Of a stretch of DNA of 64,000 nt, positions 46,318 through 54,336 are shown piece after piece. The notes under the pieces were generated by a model. The model ran no database searches. It was given only the letters and a program-made list of their open reading frames with translations, and was not told where the DNA came from. Source of the stretch: Aquimarina atlantica (lineage in GTDB: Bacteria > Bacteroidota > Bacteroidia > Flavobacteriales > Flavobacteriaceae); contig NZ_AQRA01000012.1 of the NCBI RefSeq assembly GCF_000626715.1, positions 1 through 64,000 of the forward strand, in the 5' to 3' direction. Each line of letters starts with the position of its first letter. Positions within the stretch are counted from its first letter, which is position 1. The position numbers and the translations under genes are program-made.

Positions 46318-48702
46318 CTAGAACTGAAAGCGATACCCAAAATCAGGAAAGAATCCAATTTGATCTACCTGATCTACCTGATTCGTTAAACGGTTATAAC
46401 GACGCGTAAAAATATTCTCATTATTCGTTACATTTTGAAGATCAACATAAAACTGATGAGAACGTTTTTTTGATTTACTATTGATTTTGTATCCAAATTT
46501 AACATCCCATCTAAAATAGGCATCATTTTGCTCACTAAAAGCTAAATCTTCTCGTAACACCTGAAAACCTGCCGATTGCGAAGCTTCTAGATTAACGGGA
46601 GTAAAATACCTTCCTCCCGATACAGTTAACTTAGTATCAAAAAACAATACATCTTTCTTGGTCTTACCAATAGTAAACTCTTTTCCGGCAAGAAGATTGG
46701 CTACATATCCATTATTAAACGGTGTGTTTCGTTCTATGCCATCACTTCCTTCGTATTTACTTTCGAATAGTGAAGTGGTTAACAGTCCATAATATCCATC
46801 ACTAAAAAACTTTTCTAAAGTCAATTCTATTCCCTGATTAAAACCTGTCCCTTCATTAACCAGTGATACCCTATCATTTTCGAATCCAAAGTCTGCTCCC
46901 TCTGTCAAAGAAGAATAACTTGACGAAAAGGGCTCTACCGCCGCCTTACTAACATCCTGATAATACACCTCTACTTTACCTCTCCAACCTTTACTAATTC
47001 TTACATCGTAACCTAACACATAATGATTACTTCTCACAAAATCAAGATCCAGATTGGTTTGCACCAATTCTCCATTAACATCTTCATTCAAAAATAATAA
47101 TGGTAAAGGAACTGGTTGATGATGCAATCCATATCCGAAACTAAAGCGATGATTCTGATTCACCTTATAAGAAAGTCCTGCTCTGGGTTCAAATACAAAT
47201 TGTTCATTCAGCGTACTATACTGACCGTGCAGCCCAGCATTTAATGTTAGTTTTTCGGTAAGTCTAAACTGCCCCTGAATATAGGGTTGAATAATACTTA
47301 GATTTTCGTCTATATCTGTAAACGTGAAAAGATCGGGGTCACCATCACCATCATTATCAGGTTGTTTTGTACGGTCTCGTGCTATAGACTCTATTCCAAA
47401 ATTTTCTACCAAAACTCCTGTTCGCAATGTACTTTTACTGCTCAATTTAGAGTTAAAAAGCGTAGAAAACGTAAAGCGTGATTCTGTATTATCAGCTTCA
47501 GTATATTTTATAATACGTTCTTGCGGAGTGTTTTTTTCAATAAAACGATCTGCTCTAAATTCATTAGTTGCGAAAGATCCTGCTACTGTTGTTCTTAAAA
47601 AAGAGGATGAACCAATATTGATCTGGTGTTTAAGACCAATCACCCCAAAACCAGAATCTGCTTTAGAATTTTCATCTTCGGCAGCAAATAGATCATCCTC
47701 ATCAATATCATCTCCGAGAAATTCAATATCAGAAAAACCTATAATCCCGAATAATGAGAAGTTACCCAATTTACTTTTTCCAAAATCTACATTAAACGAA
47801 ACATCATAGTAATTAGGTGTAGCCGATGTTCCTCCTGCTCCTATCCCTAAAAGACTTACTAACGAATATCTCCCAGCTACCAAAAATGAACCATTATTTT
47901 TTCCTAATGGTCCTTCTGCCATTGCTTCTACTCCTGTAAAAATACCTACCTGCCCAGTATATTCATAGTCATCTATATTACCTTTTCTAAATCCAAGATC
48001 AAATACTCCTCCTATTGCATTTCCATATTCTGCCGGGAAAGCTGAAGTAATAAAATCTGAGTTTTTTAATAGGTTAGGGTTTAAAGCAGAAACTGGTCCC
48101 CCTGTCGTTCCCAACGTAGAATAATGATTAGGACTTGGTATAGGTACTCCTTCTAACCGCCATAGTAATCCAACAGGAGAGTTACCCCGTATCACAATAT
48201 CATTTCTACTATCATCGGGAGAAGAAACACCTGCAAAATTTGCTGCTAAACGACCAACATCACTCCGTCCTCCCGAAAAACGTGTTACTTCTTCTACTCC
48301 AAACTGTCTGGCCGAAACAGATGTAAGCTTATTTATAGCTTGTGCTTTGCCTGTTTCTGATGTAATAATAACCTCATCTAATCGATCAAAGGCTTCTATA
48401 AGTGCCACATTAACCGCTGCATCCTTACCAGAGGTTACCACAATATTCGGTATTGTAATTGATTCGAATCCAATGTAACTTACTCGTATCATTTGGCGGC
48501 CAAGCGGTACATTTTCTAATGTAAAATACCCATCTATATCGGTGATCACTCCAATAGCTTGTTCTACATTTAATAATTCAATTGTAGCTCCGGGTAAAGG
48601 GCTTTCTGATTGCTTGTCAACAACAAGACCTTTAATGATTCCTGTTTGTGCATTTGCTATGTATCCTAGTACAATAATAAATACAAAAGTGATTTTTCTC
48701 AT
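46318..48702 (-). CDS. TonB-dependent receptor with carboxypeptidase-like domain
   Basis: A 794-residue outer-membrane receptor: signal peptide (1-18), CarboxypepD_reg-like domain (about 22-110, SPLPGATIELLNVEQAIGVITDIDGYF), plug (SVSARQFGVEEVTRFSGGRSDV, VSSPDDSRNDIVIRGNSPVG) and barrel ending YRFQF. The plug motif SARQFGVEE and the LLWRLEGVPIPSPNH loop place it in a group of Bacteroidota receptors distinct from the SusC type. It is divergent from the second LytS/LytTR pair, 272 bases away. A small hairpin AAAATACC/GGTATTTT (48758-48778) lies in its upstream region. Ligand unknown. Confidence 0.93.
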   Translation of the reverse strand: MRKITFVFIIVLGYIANAQTGIIKGLVVDKQSESPLPGATIELLNVEQAIGVITDIDGYFTLENVPLGRQMIRVSYIGFESITIPNIVVTSGKDAAVNVALIEAFDRLDEVIITSETGKAQAINKLTSVSARQFGVEEVTRFSGGRSDVGRLAANFAGVSSPDDSRNDIVIRGNSPVGLLWRLEGVPIPSPNHYSTLGTTGGPVSALNPNLLKNSDFITSAFPAEYGNAIGGVFDLGFRKGNIDDYEYTGQVGIFTGVEAMAEGPLGKNNGSFLVAGRYSLVSLLGIGAGGTSATPNYYDVSFNVDFGKSKLGNFSLFGIIGFSDIEFLGDDIDEDDLFAAEDENSKADSGFGVIGLKHQINIGSSSFLRTTVAGSFATNEFRADRFIEKNTPQERIIKYTEADNTESRFTFSTLFNSKLSSKSTLRTGVLVENFGIESIARDRTKQPDNDGDGDPDLFTFTDIDENLSIIQPYIQGQFRLTEKLTLNAGLHGQYSTLNEQFVFEPRAGLSYKVNQNHRFSFGYGLHHQPVPLPLLFLNEDVNGELVQTNLDLDFVRSNHYVLGYDVRISKGWRGKVEVYYQDVSKAAVEPFSSSYSSLTEGADFGFENDRVSLVNEGTGFNQGIELTLEKFFSDGYYGLLTTSLFESKYEGSDGIERNTPFNNGYVANLLAGKEFTIGKTKKDVLFFDTKLTVSGGRYFTPVNLEASQSAGFQVLREDLAFSEQNDAYFRWDVKFGYKINSKSKKRSHQFYVDLQNVTNNENIFTRRYNRLTNQVDQVDQIGFFPDFGYRFQF

Positions 48703-48974
48703 GATTTGATTACTATTTTTTTCAAATCTGTAGTTTCTTTTTTAACTCTTAAAACTTAAAATACCCAGTTGGTATTTTTACTCTTGAAATGTCAAAAACA
48801 AGTCTGAATAGTATAAAATGAAATAGTCCCCAATATTATCGGGTCAAACGTTATTTAAAACAATTCAGCTTCTTATCTGACGATTGAATATGTCTAAAAA
48901 TGATTATTGCACATCAGTTATGTATCTTTACCTATACTATTAAAAAAGGATATACCTATTATTGACTTGTACAC

Positions 48975-50054
48975 ATGATTTCTAAAGCATACATAAAGAA
49001 GTTTACATTTCGCTTTATCGTTATAAATGTGGTCTATTTTCTTATCAAATCCACTATCGATCACAGCGGAGATGTTACAGAATTTGATGCGACTAGTTTA
49101 TTTTATTACTGTAGTGCTTTTTTCCTTTTTATATTCACCTGGGAAACCAACGATTGGTTAATTCGAAAGGAAATTAAATCCAATCAAGGTAAAAGTCTGG
49201 ATTTAAATAATGGAATGAAGATTATTGCTATAAATATGGCGATTTTTATTCCTATAGCTGCTTTATTATATTATTTGGCAATTTTTGAATTTAATCATAT
49301 ATGCAAAATTAAGACTAATAAACCCTGGTTACTATTTAGAATAGATTTTTTCAGAGCTACACTCTTAGGTTTTGCCGTTGTTATTTTTAATCTCTTTTAT
49401 TATTCTCTAAAACAGAAAAAAGAAATGGAAAATACGATGAACAAGCTAAAAAAAGAAGTCATGACTTCTAAATATAAGTCTTTAAAAAATCAAATTAGTC
49501 CACATTTTTTATTTAATAGTTTAAATACACTTACATCGCTAATGTATCAAGACAGGGATCTGGCTTCTGATTTTGTATCCAGATTGGCAACATGTTATAG
49601 ATACATTCTGGATAATCGTGAAGAAGATCTGGTAAGCCTGGAAAAAGAATTAAGTTTTCTTGATTCTTTTATATTTATGATGAATGTAAGACATGAAGAC
49701 GCCCTTAGCATTACTACTCATATTTCAGTTAACCCAAAAAAATATGTAATCCCTACCTTATCACTACAAATGCTTGTAGAAAACGCCTTAAAACACAATT
49801 ATTACTCTAAAGAAAGGCCTTTGGAGATTAGTATTATTTCTATTGAAAAAAGCAGTATTCTTATTCAAAATAATTTACGGGTAAGAAAACAAAAAGAAGA
49901 ATCAACACGATTAGGGCTTAAAAATATTAAAAAGAGGTATTCCTTTTATACAAATCAAGAAGTACTGGTAGAAACAGAGCATAAATATTTCAAGGTTACT
50001 CTCCCGCTATTGACCAAAGATATAAAAGAAGTTACCATGGTAAAAGTTTCATAA
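48975..50054 (+). CDS. LytS/YehU-type sensor histidine kinase
   Basis: A 359-residue membrane kinase with four predicted transmembrane helices in the first about 150 residues and a short coiled segment (QKKEMENTMNKLKKEV). The phosphoacceptor His is in SPHFLFNSLN (near residue 176), and the ATPase region includes VIPTLSLQMLVENALKHNY and RLGLKNIKKRY. It is paralogous to the kinase at 22573-23610. The response regulator begins one base after its stop. Confidence 0.93.
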   Translation: MISKAYIKKFTFRFIVINVVYFLIKSTIDHSGDVTEFDATSLFYYCSAFFLFIFTWETNDWLIRKEIKSNQGKSLDLNNGMKIIAINMAIFIPIAALLYYLAIFEFNHICKIKTNKPWLLFRIDFFRATLLGFAVVIFNLFYYSLKQKKEMENTMNKLKKEVMTSKYKSLKNQISPHFLFNSLNTLTSLMYQDRDLASDFVSRLATCYRYILDNREEDLVSLEKELSFLDSFIFMMNVRHEDALSITTHISVNPKKYVIPTLSLQMLVENALKHNYYSKERPLEISIISIEKSSILIQNNLRVRKQKEESTRLGLKNIKKRYSFYTNQEVLVETEHKYFKVTLPLLTKDIKEVTMVKVS

Positions 50055-50055
50055 A

Positions 50056-50814
50056 ATGACTGCTGTAATTGTTGAAGACGAAAATATAGCCTCTAAGCGC
50101 TTGGCAAATCTCATCGAAGAGTTAGCTCCAGAAATAAAGATTGCCGGTCAAATCACTTCTGTAGAAAACGGAAGGCATTGGTTCGAGAATAATCCACTCC
50201 CCGATCTAATATTCCTCGATATTCAATTAAATGATGGATACGGATTCGATATTTTAGATACGTTAGAAGATCACCCCCCTATTATATTTACTACAGCATA
50301 TAACGAATATGCCATAAGAGGTTTTAAGTATAATGGATTAGATTACCTTCTAAAACCAATTGACAAAAAAGATTTAAAAAACGCTCTTGCCAAATACAAA
50401 AAGAGCTTTATAAGACCTGATACATTGATAGAAGATGCAAAATTCGAACGCATTAAAAACTTGTTTACAAAAGAATACAAGCGCCGTTTTATGATTAAAG
50501 TTGGAAATCAATTTAATACTTTTAATGTTGACGATATTGCTTATTTTAAATCACATGAAGGAGTTATTTTTTTGCACTCCCACACGGGGAAGCAATATCC
50601 TATTGAATATACTATAGATCAACTTGAGGAAATTCTAGATCCTGTTCATTTTTTTAGAATTAATAGAAAATTTATGATTTCTGTTAAAGCTGTAGTTGAG
50701 ATTCACAGTTATTTTAATAGTAGATTATTATTAAAATTAAGACCTATGAACGATGAACAGGTCATTGTTTCCCGGGAGCGGACTTCTAATTTTAAAAAGT
50801 GGCTGGATCTTTAA
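50056..50814 (+). CDS. LytTR family response regulator
   Basis: A 252-residue regulator: receiver domain with Asp55 in DLIFLDIQLNDG, Thr in IIFTTAYNEYA and Lys in DYLLKPI, then a LytTR DNA-binding domain (KRRFMIKVGNQFNTFNVDDI, HFFRINRKFMISVKAV). Paralogue of the regulator at 23607-24353. It is in an operon with the upstream kinase and, eight bases on, the DUF2306 gene. It may control the divergent TonB receptor, which is inference. Confidence 0.93.
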   Translation: MTAVIVEDENIASKRLANLIEELAPEIKIAGQITSVENGRHWFENNPLPDLIFLDIQLNDGYGFDILDTLEDHPPIIFTTAYNEYAIRGFKYNGLDYLLKPIDKKDLKNALAKYKKSFIRPDTLIEDAKFERIKNLFTKEYKRRFMIKVGNQFNTFNVDDIAYFKSHEGVIFLHSHTGKQYPIEYTIDQLEEILDPVHFFRINRKFMISVKAVVEIHSYFNSRLLLKLRPMNDEQVIVSRERTSNFKKWLDL

Positions 50815-50822
50815 TTTCTCAG

Positions 50823-51446
50823 ATGATAAAAAAAATTATCCAAGTCATTTTTGCTCTATTAGGTACTATAATAGGTCTCTATCCTTTTCTGTATTTTACC
50901 GCTCCAAAGTTTGGGTTATTATCCTCAAAAGAAAGTGAATTATTAACAGATATAGTATGGAATATTGCCTTTTATAATCATATCTTTTTAGGAGGTATTG
51001 CGCTATTAACAGGCTGGATTCAGTTTAATAAAAAAATAAGAGTCTCTCGGCTAGAGTTACATAAACGTATAGGGAAAATCTATGTAATTACGGTTTTTAT
51101 AAGCGGGATTTCAGGAATTTACATTGGTTTATTTGCCACAGGAGGAGTTATCGCATCTCTAGGATTTATATCCTTAGGAATACTTTGGGTATATACCACT
51201 GCAAAAGGATACTGGTACGCCAAAACTACCCAAATCATCCAGCACCAAACTATGATGTATTATAGCTATGCTGCATGTTTTTCTGCAGTAACTCTTAGAA
51301 TATGGTTACCTGTACTTATTATGCTTATAGGAGATTTTATCATTGCATATCGAATAGTAGCATGGCTTTGCTGGATTCCAAATCTCATCTTTGCATATTA
51401 TCTAGTAAGTAAAATCAAATCCAAATCGGTTGTAAATCCCATTTAA
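50823..51446 (+). CDS. DUF2306 domain-containing membrane protein
   Basis: A 207-residue inner-membrane protein with about seven helices (start ATG 50823, eight bases after the regulator stop; a GTG eight codons upstream would overlap). Family motifs: HIFLGGIALLTGWIQF, RLELHKRIGKIYV with a conserved His, IQHQTMMYYSYAACFSAVTLR and LCWIPNLIFAYY. DUF2306 proteins are often found with two-component systems and resemble the YozB/cytochrome b561-like fold. Role unknown; co-transcription suggests a link with the sensor pair. Confidence 0.85.
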   Translation: MIKKIIQVIFALLGTIIGLYPFLYFTAPKFGLLSSKESELLTDIVWNIAFYNHIFLGGIALLTGWIQFNKKIRVSRLELHKRIGKIYVITVFISGISGIYIGLFATGGVIASLGFISLGILWVYTTAKGYWYAKTTQIIQHQTMMYYSYAACFSAVTLRIWLPVLIMLIGDFIIAYRIVAWLCWIPNLIFAYYLVSKIKSKSVVNPI

Positions 51447-51457
51447 ACATCACTATA

Positions 51458-51493
51458 AAAAATGCTCCTGATATAATATCCCAGAGCATTTTT
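51458..51493. terminator. Bidirectional terminator between DUF2306 and the ribbon-helix-helix gene
   Basis: Arms AAAAATGCTCCTG and CAGAGCATTTTT pair with a single-base bulge around an 11-base loop. It lies between the two convergent genes and has A and T runs on both sides. Confidence 0.7.
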
Positions 51494-51520
51494 ATACTAT
51501 TAATTATTTATTTTTTTACG

Positions 51521-51700
51521 CTATTCATCAGAATCGTTAGATTTATTTTTAGATTTCAAACGCTTAGCATCTTTAAGGCTTTTATGTATCATCCATTCTA
51601 GTTGCCCATTAACACTTCGAAACTCATCATCAGCCCATTTTTCAATCGACTTAAAGGTTTCTGGGTCTATTCTTAGAACAAATGATTTTTTCTTACTCAT
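51521..51700 (-). CDS. Small Arc-type ribbon-helix-helix protein (59 aa)
   Basis: A short gene with ATG at 51700 and stop TAG at 51523-51521. The sequence begins MSKKKSFVLRIDPETFKSIE, then KWADDEFRSVNGQLEWMI, and ends in a Lys/Asp/Ser-rich tail. This is the Arc/MetJ pattern: a basic beta-strand (SFVLRI), then two helices, the second with the conserved RSVNGQLEWMI dimer helix. It starts three bases after the stop of the SPFH gene, so it is translated from the same transcript. A DNA-binding repressor acting on its own operon is the simplest idea. Confidence 0.85.
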   Translation of the reverse strand: MSKKKSFVLRIDPETFKSIEKWADDEFRSVNGQLEWMIHKSLKDAKRLKSKNKSNDSDE

Positions 51701-51703
51701 AAA

Positions 51704-52558
51704 TTACGAATGTAACGTTCCGGTATTAATTACTGGTGTTGCTTCTTTATCGCCGCACAGAACTACCATTAAATTACTTACCATAGATGCTTTTTTATCT
51801 TCATCAAAATCTATAATATCATCTGCAGATAATTTGGTCAAAGCGTCTTCTACCATACCAACAGCTCCTTCTACTATTTTTTTACGCGCTGCTACGATAG
51901 CTACAGCTTGCTGTCTTTTTAACATCGAATTTGCTATCTCTGGAGCATATGCCAGATATCCAATTCTGGCTTCAAGAACTTTTATTCCTGCAATAGCCAA
52001 ACGTTCTGTTATTTCATTTTCTAAAGCCTCATTTACTTCATCCATACCAGATAATAATGTTACTTCCTGTTGCCCATCAGCAAAATTATCATAAGGATAA
52101 GAACCTGCAAGTTTTCTAACGGCTGCATCTGTTTGTACTCTTACAAACTCTTCGTACTGATCAACATCAAAGGCTGCCTTATATGTATCTGCTACTTTCC
52201 ACACCAAAATTACATTAATCAAAATTGGATTGCCAATTTTATCATTCACTTTTACCCGTTCGCTATAGAAGTTTCTGGCTCTCAAAGAAATTCTTTGCCT
52301 CGCATAAAAAGGATTCGCCCAAAAGAAACCATTATCCTTTACTGTTCCTTTATACGCTCCAAATAACACCATTACTTTAGAACTATTGGGGTTTACAATA
52401 AAAAAACCTTTAATGATAAACAATATCACCGCCATTAGAATTACAAACAAAGGATTTTCACTTACAACCAAACCAGTAATCATCCCTATTATAACTAATA
52501 AAAGTAAACCTAACATTAGATAACCGCTACTTGCTTTTATATTTTTTTCATGTTTCAT
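51704..52558 (-). CDS. SPFH/Band 7 domain membrane protein
   Basis: A 284-residue protein with two N-terminal hydrophobic segments (about residues 13-50), then a prohibitin/stomatin-like SPFH domain: NSSKVMVLFGAYKGTVKDNGFFW, ISLRARNFYSERVKVNDKIGNPI, VILVWKVADTYKA, then a helical segment ending QAVAIVAARKKIVEGAVGM. Such proteins form cage-like microdomains in the inner membrane and often partner with proteases, but no NfeD or FtsH gene is adjacent. The small ribbon-helix-helix gene follows by three bases. Confidence 0.9.
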   Translation of the reverse strand: MKHEKNIKASSGYLMLGLLLLVIIGMITGLVVSENPLFVILMAVILFIIKGFFIVNPNSSKVMVLFGAYKGTVKDNGFFWANPFYARQRISLRARNFYSERVKVNDKIGNPILINVILVWKVADTYKAAFDVDQYEEFVRVQTDAAVRKLAGSYPYDNFADGQQEVTLLSGMDEVNEALENEITERLAIAGIKVLEARIGYLAYAPEIANSMLKRQQAVAIVAARKKIVEGAVGMVEDALTKLSADDIIDFDEDKKASMVSNLMVVLCGDKEATPVINTGTLHS

Positions 52559-52685
52559 AATAATATCATTTTGATATCACAATAATACGAATAATTTTCT
52601 AATATTTTGAAGATTGGTCAAATATTAACTATTTAAAGAAGTAATAATGACTTAGTTGAACTCTTTTAGATTTGAGCTAAAAAAT

Positions 52686-52716
52686 AAAAACGCTCTTTAT
52701 AACAAAGAGCGTTTTT
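52686..52716 (-). terminator. Rho-independent terminator of hsp20
   Basis: Perfect 13-bp arms AAAAACGCTCTTT and AAAGAGCGTTTTT around a five-base loop, 35 bases past the hsp20 stop on the minus strand. Confidence 0.87.
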
Positions 52717-52751
52717 GAAACATTAACTAACTAAATCTCAAATCAATCAAA

Positions 52752-53189
52752 TCATGAAATCTCAATCAACCTTTTTGGTTGTACTTTTGCTTCTTCTTTT
52801 TTAGGAAGTTTTACCAATAACACTCCATTTTCATATGAAGCTCCTATTTTATTACCATTTACTGCTTCTGGCAAGCTAAATGAACGTTTAAATGCATTGT
52901 ACCCAAATTCTTTTCGTGTGTATTTACCTTTTTCATCTTTAGTTTCTTTTTCTGATGTGCTCTCTGAAGAAATGGTAAGCACATCATTATTCAATTCAAT
53001 ACTAAAGTCTTCTTTGGCAAGTCCTGGCGCAGCCAATTCTACCACAAAATCTTCATCTGTTTCTTTAACATTAACTGCTGGAGTACTTACACCTATTTTA
53101 TTGATATTAGATGTTCCACCAAGCCAATCGGTAGTAAAGAAATCATCGAAAAGAAAAGGTAATCTGTCTGTTTTTTTTAGTAAACTCAT
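52752..53189 (-). CDS. Hsp20/alpha-crystallin family small heat-shock protein
   Basis: A 145-residue holdase chaperone that binds unfolding proteins. It has an N-terminal flexible arm, an alpha-crystallin domain (about 38-130: VNVKETDEDFVVELAAPGLAKEDF, NNDVLTISSE, KEFGYNAFKRSFSLPEAV, YENGVLLVKLPKKEE) and a short C-terminal extension. The gene is monocistronic, with a strong terminator. Two near-identical 14-base sites with dyad symmetry lie 76-121 bases upstream and could bind a heat- or stress-responsive regulator. Confidence 0.95.
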   Translation of the reverse strand: MSLLKKTDRLPFLFDDFFTTDWLGGTSNINKIGVSTPAVNVKETDEDFVVELAAPGLAKEDFSIELNNDVLTISSESTSEKETKDEKGKYTRKEFGYNAFKRSFSLPEAVNGNKIGASYENGVLLVKLPKKEEAKVQPKRLIEIS

Positions 53190-53264
53190 TGTATATTTTT
53201 TTAAGGTTATTCAAAATTTCAATTACAATGAGTATATAACAATTTAGGTTCCGTTTCAGTTTTT

Positions 53265-53310
53265 ACGACATTTTGTCACTAAAATACATTAAAATAATGA
53301 CGTTTTGTCA
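53265..53310 (-). promoter_or_regulatory. Pair of dyad-symmetric sites upstream of hsp20
   Basis: ACGACATTTTGTCA (53265-53278) and ATGACGTTTTGTCA (53297-53310) agree at 12 of 14 positions. Both are built on GAC-N5-GTC symmetry, with centres 32 bases apart, about three helical turns. A further half-like TGACAAAA lies at 53330-53337. The only gene read away from this region is hsp20. Confidence 0.45.
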
Positions 53311-53391
53311 AAATATATTTTCATAAGAATGACAAAAAAGCTTAAATATTTGAAAAATTAGTAATCACTCTCTCGATCAGAAAACATCCAG

Positions 53392-53420
53392 ATAAAAAAG
53401 ATCCCGCTCTAAAGCGAGAT
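53392..53420 (-). terminator. Terminator after the TerB-like gene
   Basis: Read on the minus strand, ATCTCGCT pairs with AGCGGGAT (one wobble) around loop TTAG, followed by CTTTTTT. A second hairpin with arms AAACTCAA/TTGAGTTT (53434-53463) lies between it and the gene end. The core resembles other REP-like palindromes in the window. Confidence 0.65.
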
Positions 53421-53472
53421 AATTCGATCTAGCAAACTCAATTCACTTTCAGCACTTGAGTTTACGATCTCA

Positions 53473-53874
53473 TTAATTATAAAAACGTGTAAAAATAGAG
53501 ATCAATTCCTTTGGCGGAATAACTTTATTAGGGTATTCATGCATTTTTTCAAGCACCATATCAACCGCCTCTGACCTTAATCCCATATGCAGTCCCATTT
53601 CTTTTATCTTTTGAATTTCTAATAAAGAAGTCTCTTTATCGATATTCATAAGCAGCACCAATCTATGAAATTGAAGAATTCTTTGTGACTCGGGCTGTAA
53701 ATTCTTTTTTTCTACCCCTTCTTCTACCAAAGTATCCACCTCTTCTTTTGTTATCTTAAGTTGCGATGCTATAACCAGGATAAAATTATATTCTTGTTCT
53801 TTAAATTTCTTATCTGCTTTAGCAAACTGTATCATTTCAGAAAGCAAACTTAACTTCTCTTCTTTACTATACAT
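53473..53874 (-). CDS. TerB-like (tellurite resistance family) protein
   Basis: A 133-residue all-helical cytoplasmic protein. SLLSEMIQFAKADKKFKEQEYNFI is the TerB-type start with acidic residues that may bind metal, and KITKEEVDTLVEEG follows; the second half repeats the pattern. TerB-like proteins link membrane stress complexes with metal sensing. Here no other ter genes are present. The gene stands alone between hsp20 and a divergent DUF1456 gene. Confidence 0.8.
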   Translation of the reverse strand: MYSKEEKLSLLSEMIQFAKADKKFKEQEYNFILVIASQLKITKEEVDTLVEEGVEKKNLQPESQRILQFHRLVLLMNIDKETSLLEIQKIKEMGLHMGLRSEAVDMVLEKMHEYPNKVIPPKELISIFTRFYN

Positions 53875-53978
53875 AAACCAATTACTTTTTGTCGAAAATA
53901 GTAATTTTCAACTAAACTCGTAGAACATTCTTCATACTTAACTTCTCATTTTAGTCCCATTATCAATTCAAAAAGACA

Positions 53979-53986
53979 TACCTTTG
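53979..53986 (+). promoter_or_regulatory. Minus-7 box giving a probably leaderless DUF1456 transcript
   Basis: TACCTTTG matches TAnnTTTG and ends only four bases before the ATG at 53991. Transcription would start at or next to the A of the start codon. No TTG is found at the ideal spacing upstream. Confidence 0.4.
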
Positions 53987-53990
53987 CAGT

Positions 53991-54245
53991 ATGGGTTTAA
54001 CAAACAATGATATTTTTAAAAAGTTAAGAGTTGCACATAAATTACGGGATGACGATATTGTAAAAATCTGTGCGCTGGTAGATTTTAAAGTAACTAAAAG
54101 CGAACTAGGTGCATTTTTCAGAAATGAAAACCATCCCAAATACATGGAATGTGGCGATCAAATCCTACGTAACTTCTTAAATGGATTAATTATTCATCTT
54201 AGAGGCCCGATGCCCGAAAAAAAGAAAGACGCCACAAAGAAATAA
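53991..54245 (+). CDS. DUF1456 (YehS-like) family protein
   Basis: An 84-residue protein with one copy of the DUF1456 unit, about half the length of E. coli YehS, which has two. Motifs: LTNNDIFKKLRVAHKLRDDDIVKICAL, then VTKSELGAFFRNENHPKYMECGDQILRNFLNGL. The C terminus is Lys-rich. Function unknown. Its probable promoter places the transcription start on the first codon. Confidence 0.88.
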   Translation: MGLTNNDIFKKLRVAHKLRDDDIVKICALVDFKVTKSELGAFFRNENHPKYMECGDQILRNFLNGLIIHLRGPMPEKKKDATKK

Positions 54246-54336
54246 GAATACCAACTAACGTTTTTACTTCAAAATAAATGCTTAATTTGGTTGAGACTAA
54301 TAATTTTTACTCAACAATTATTCAACTTAAGTATCT

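Noticed and set aside
53473-53874. Tellurite-resistance (ter) operon
   Set aside because: Only a single TerB-like gene is present; no terC, terD or terZ neighbours.
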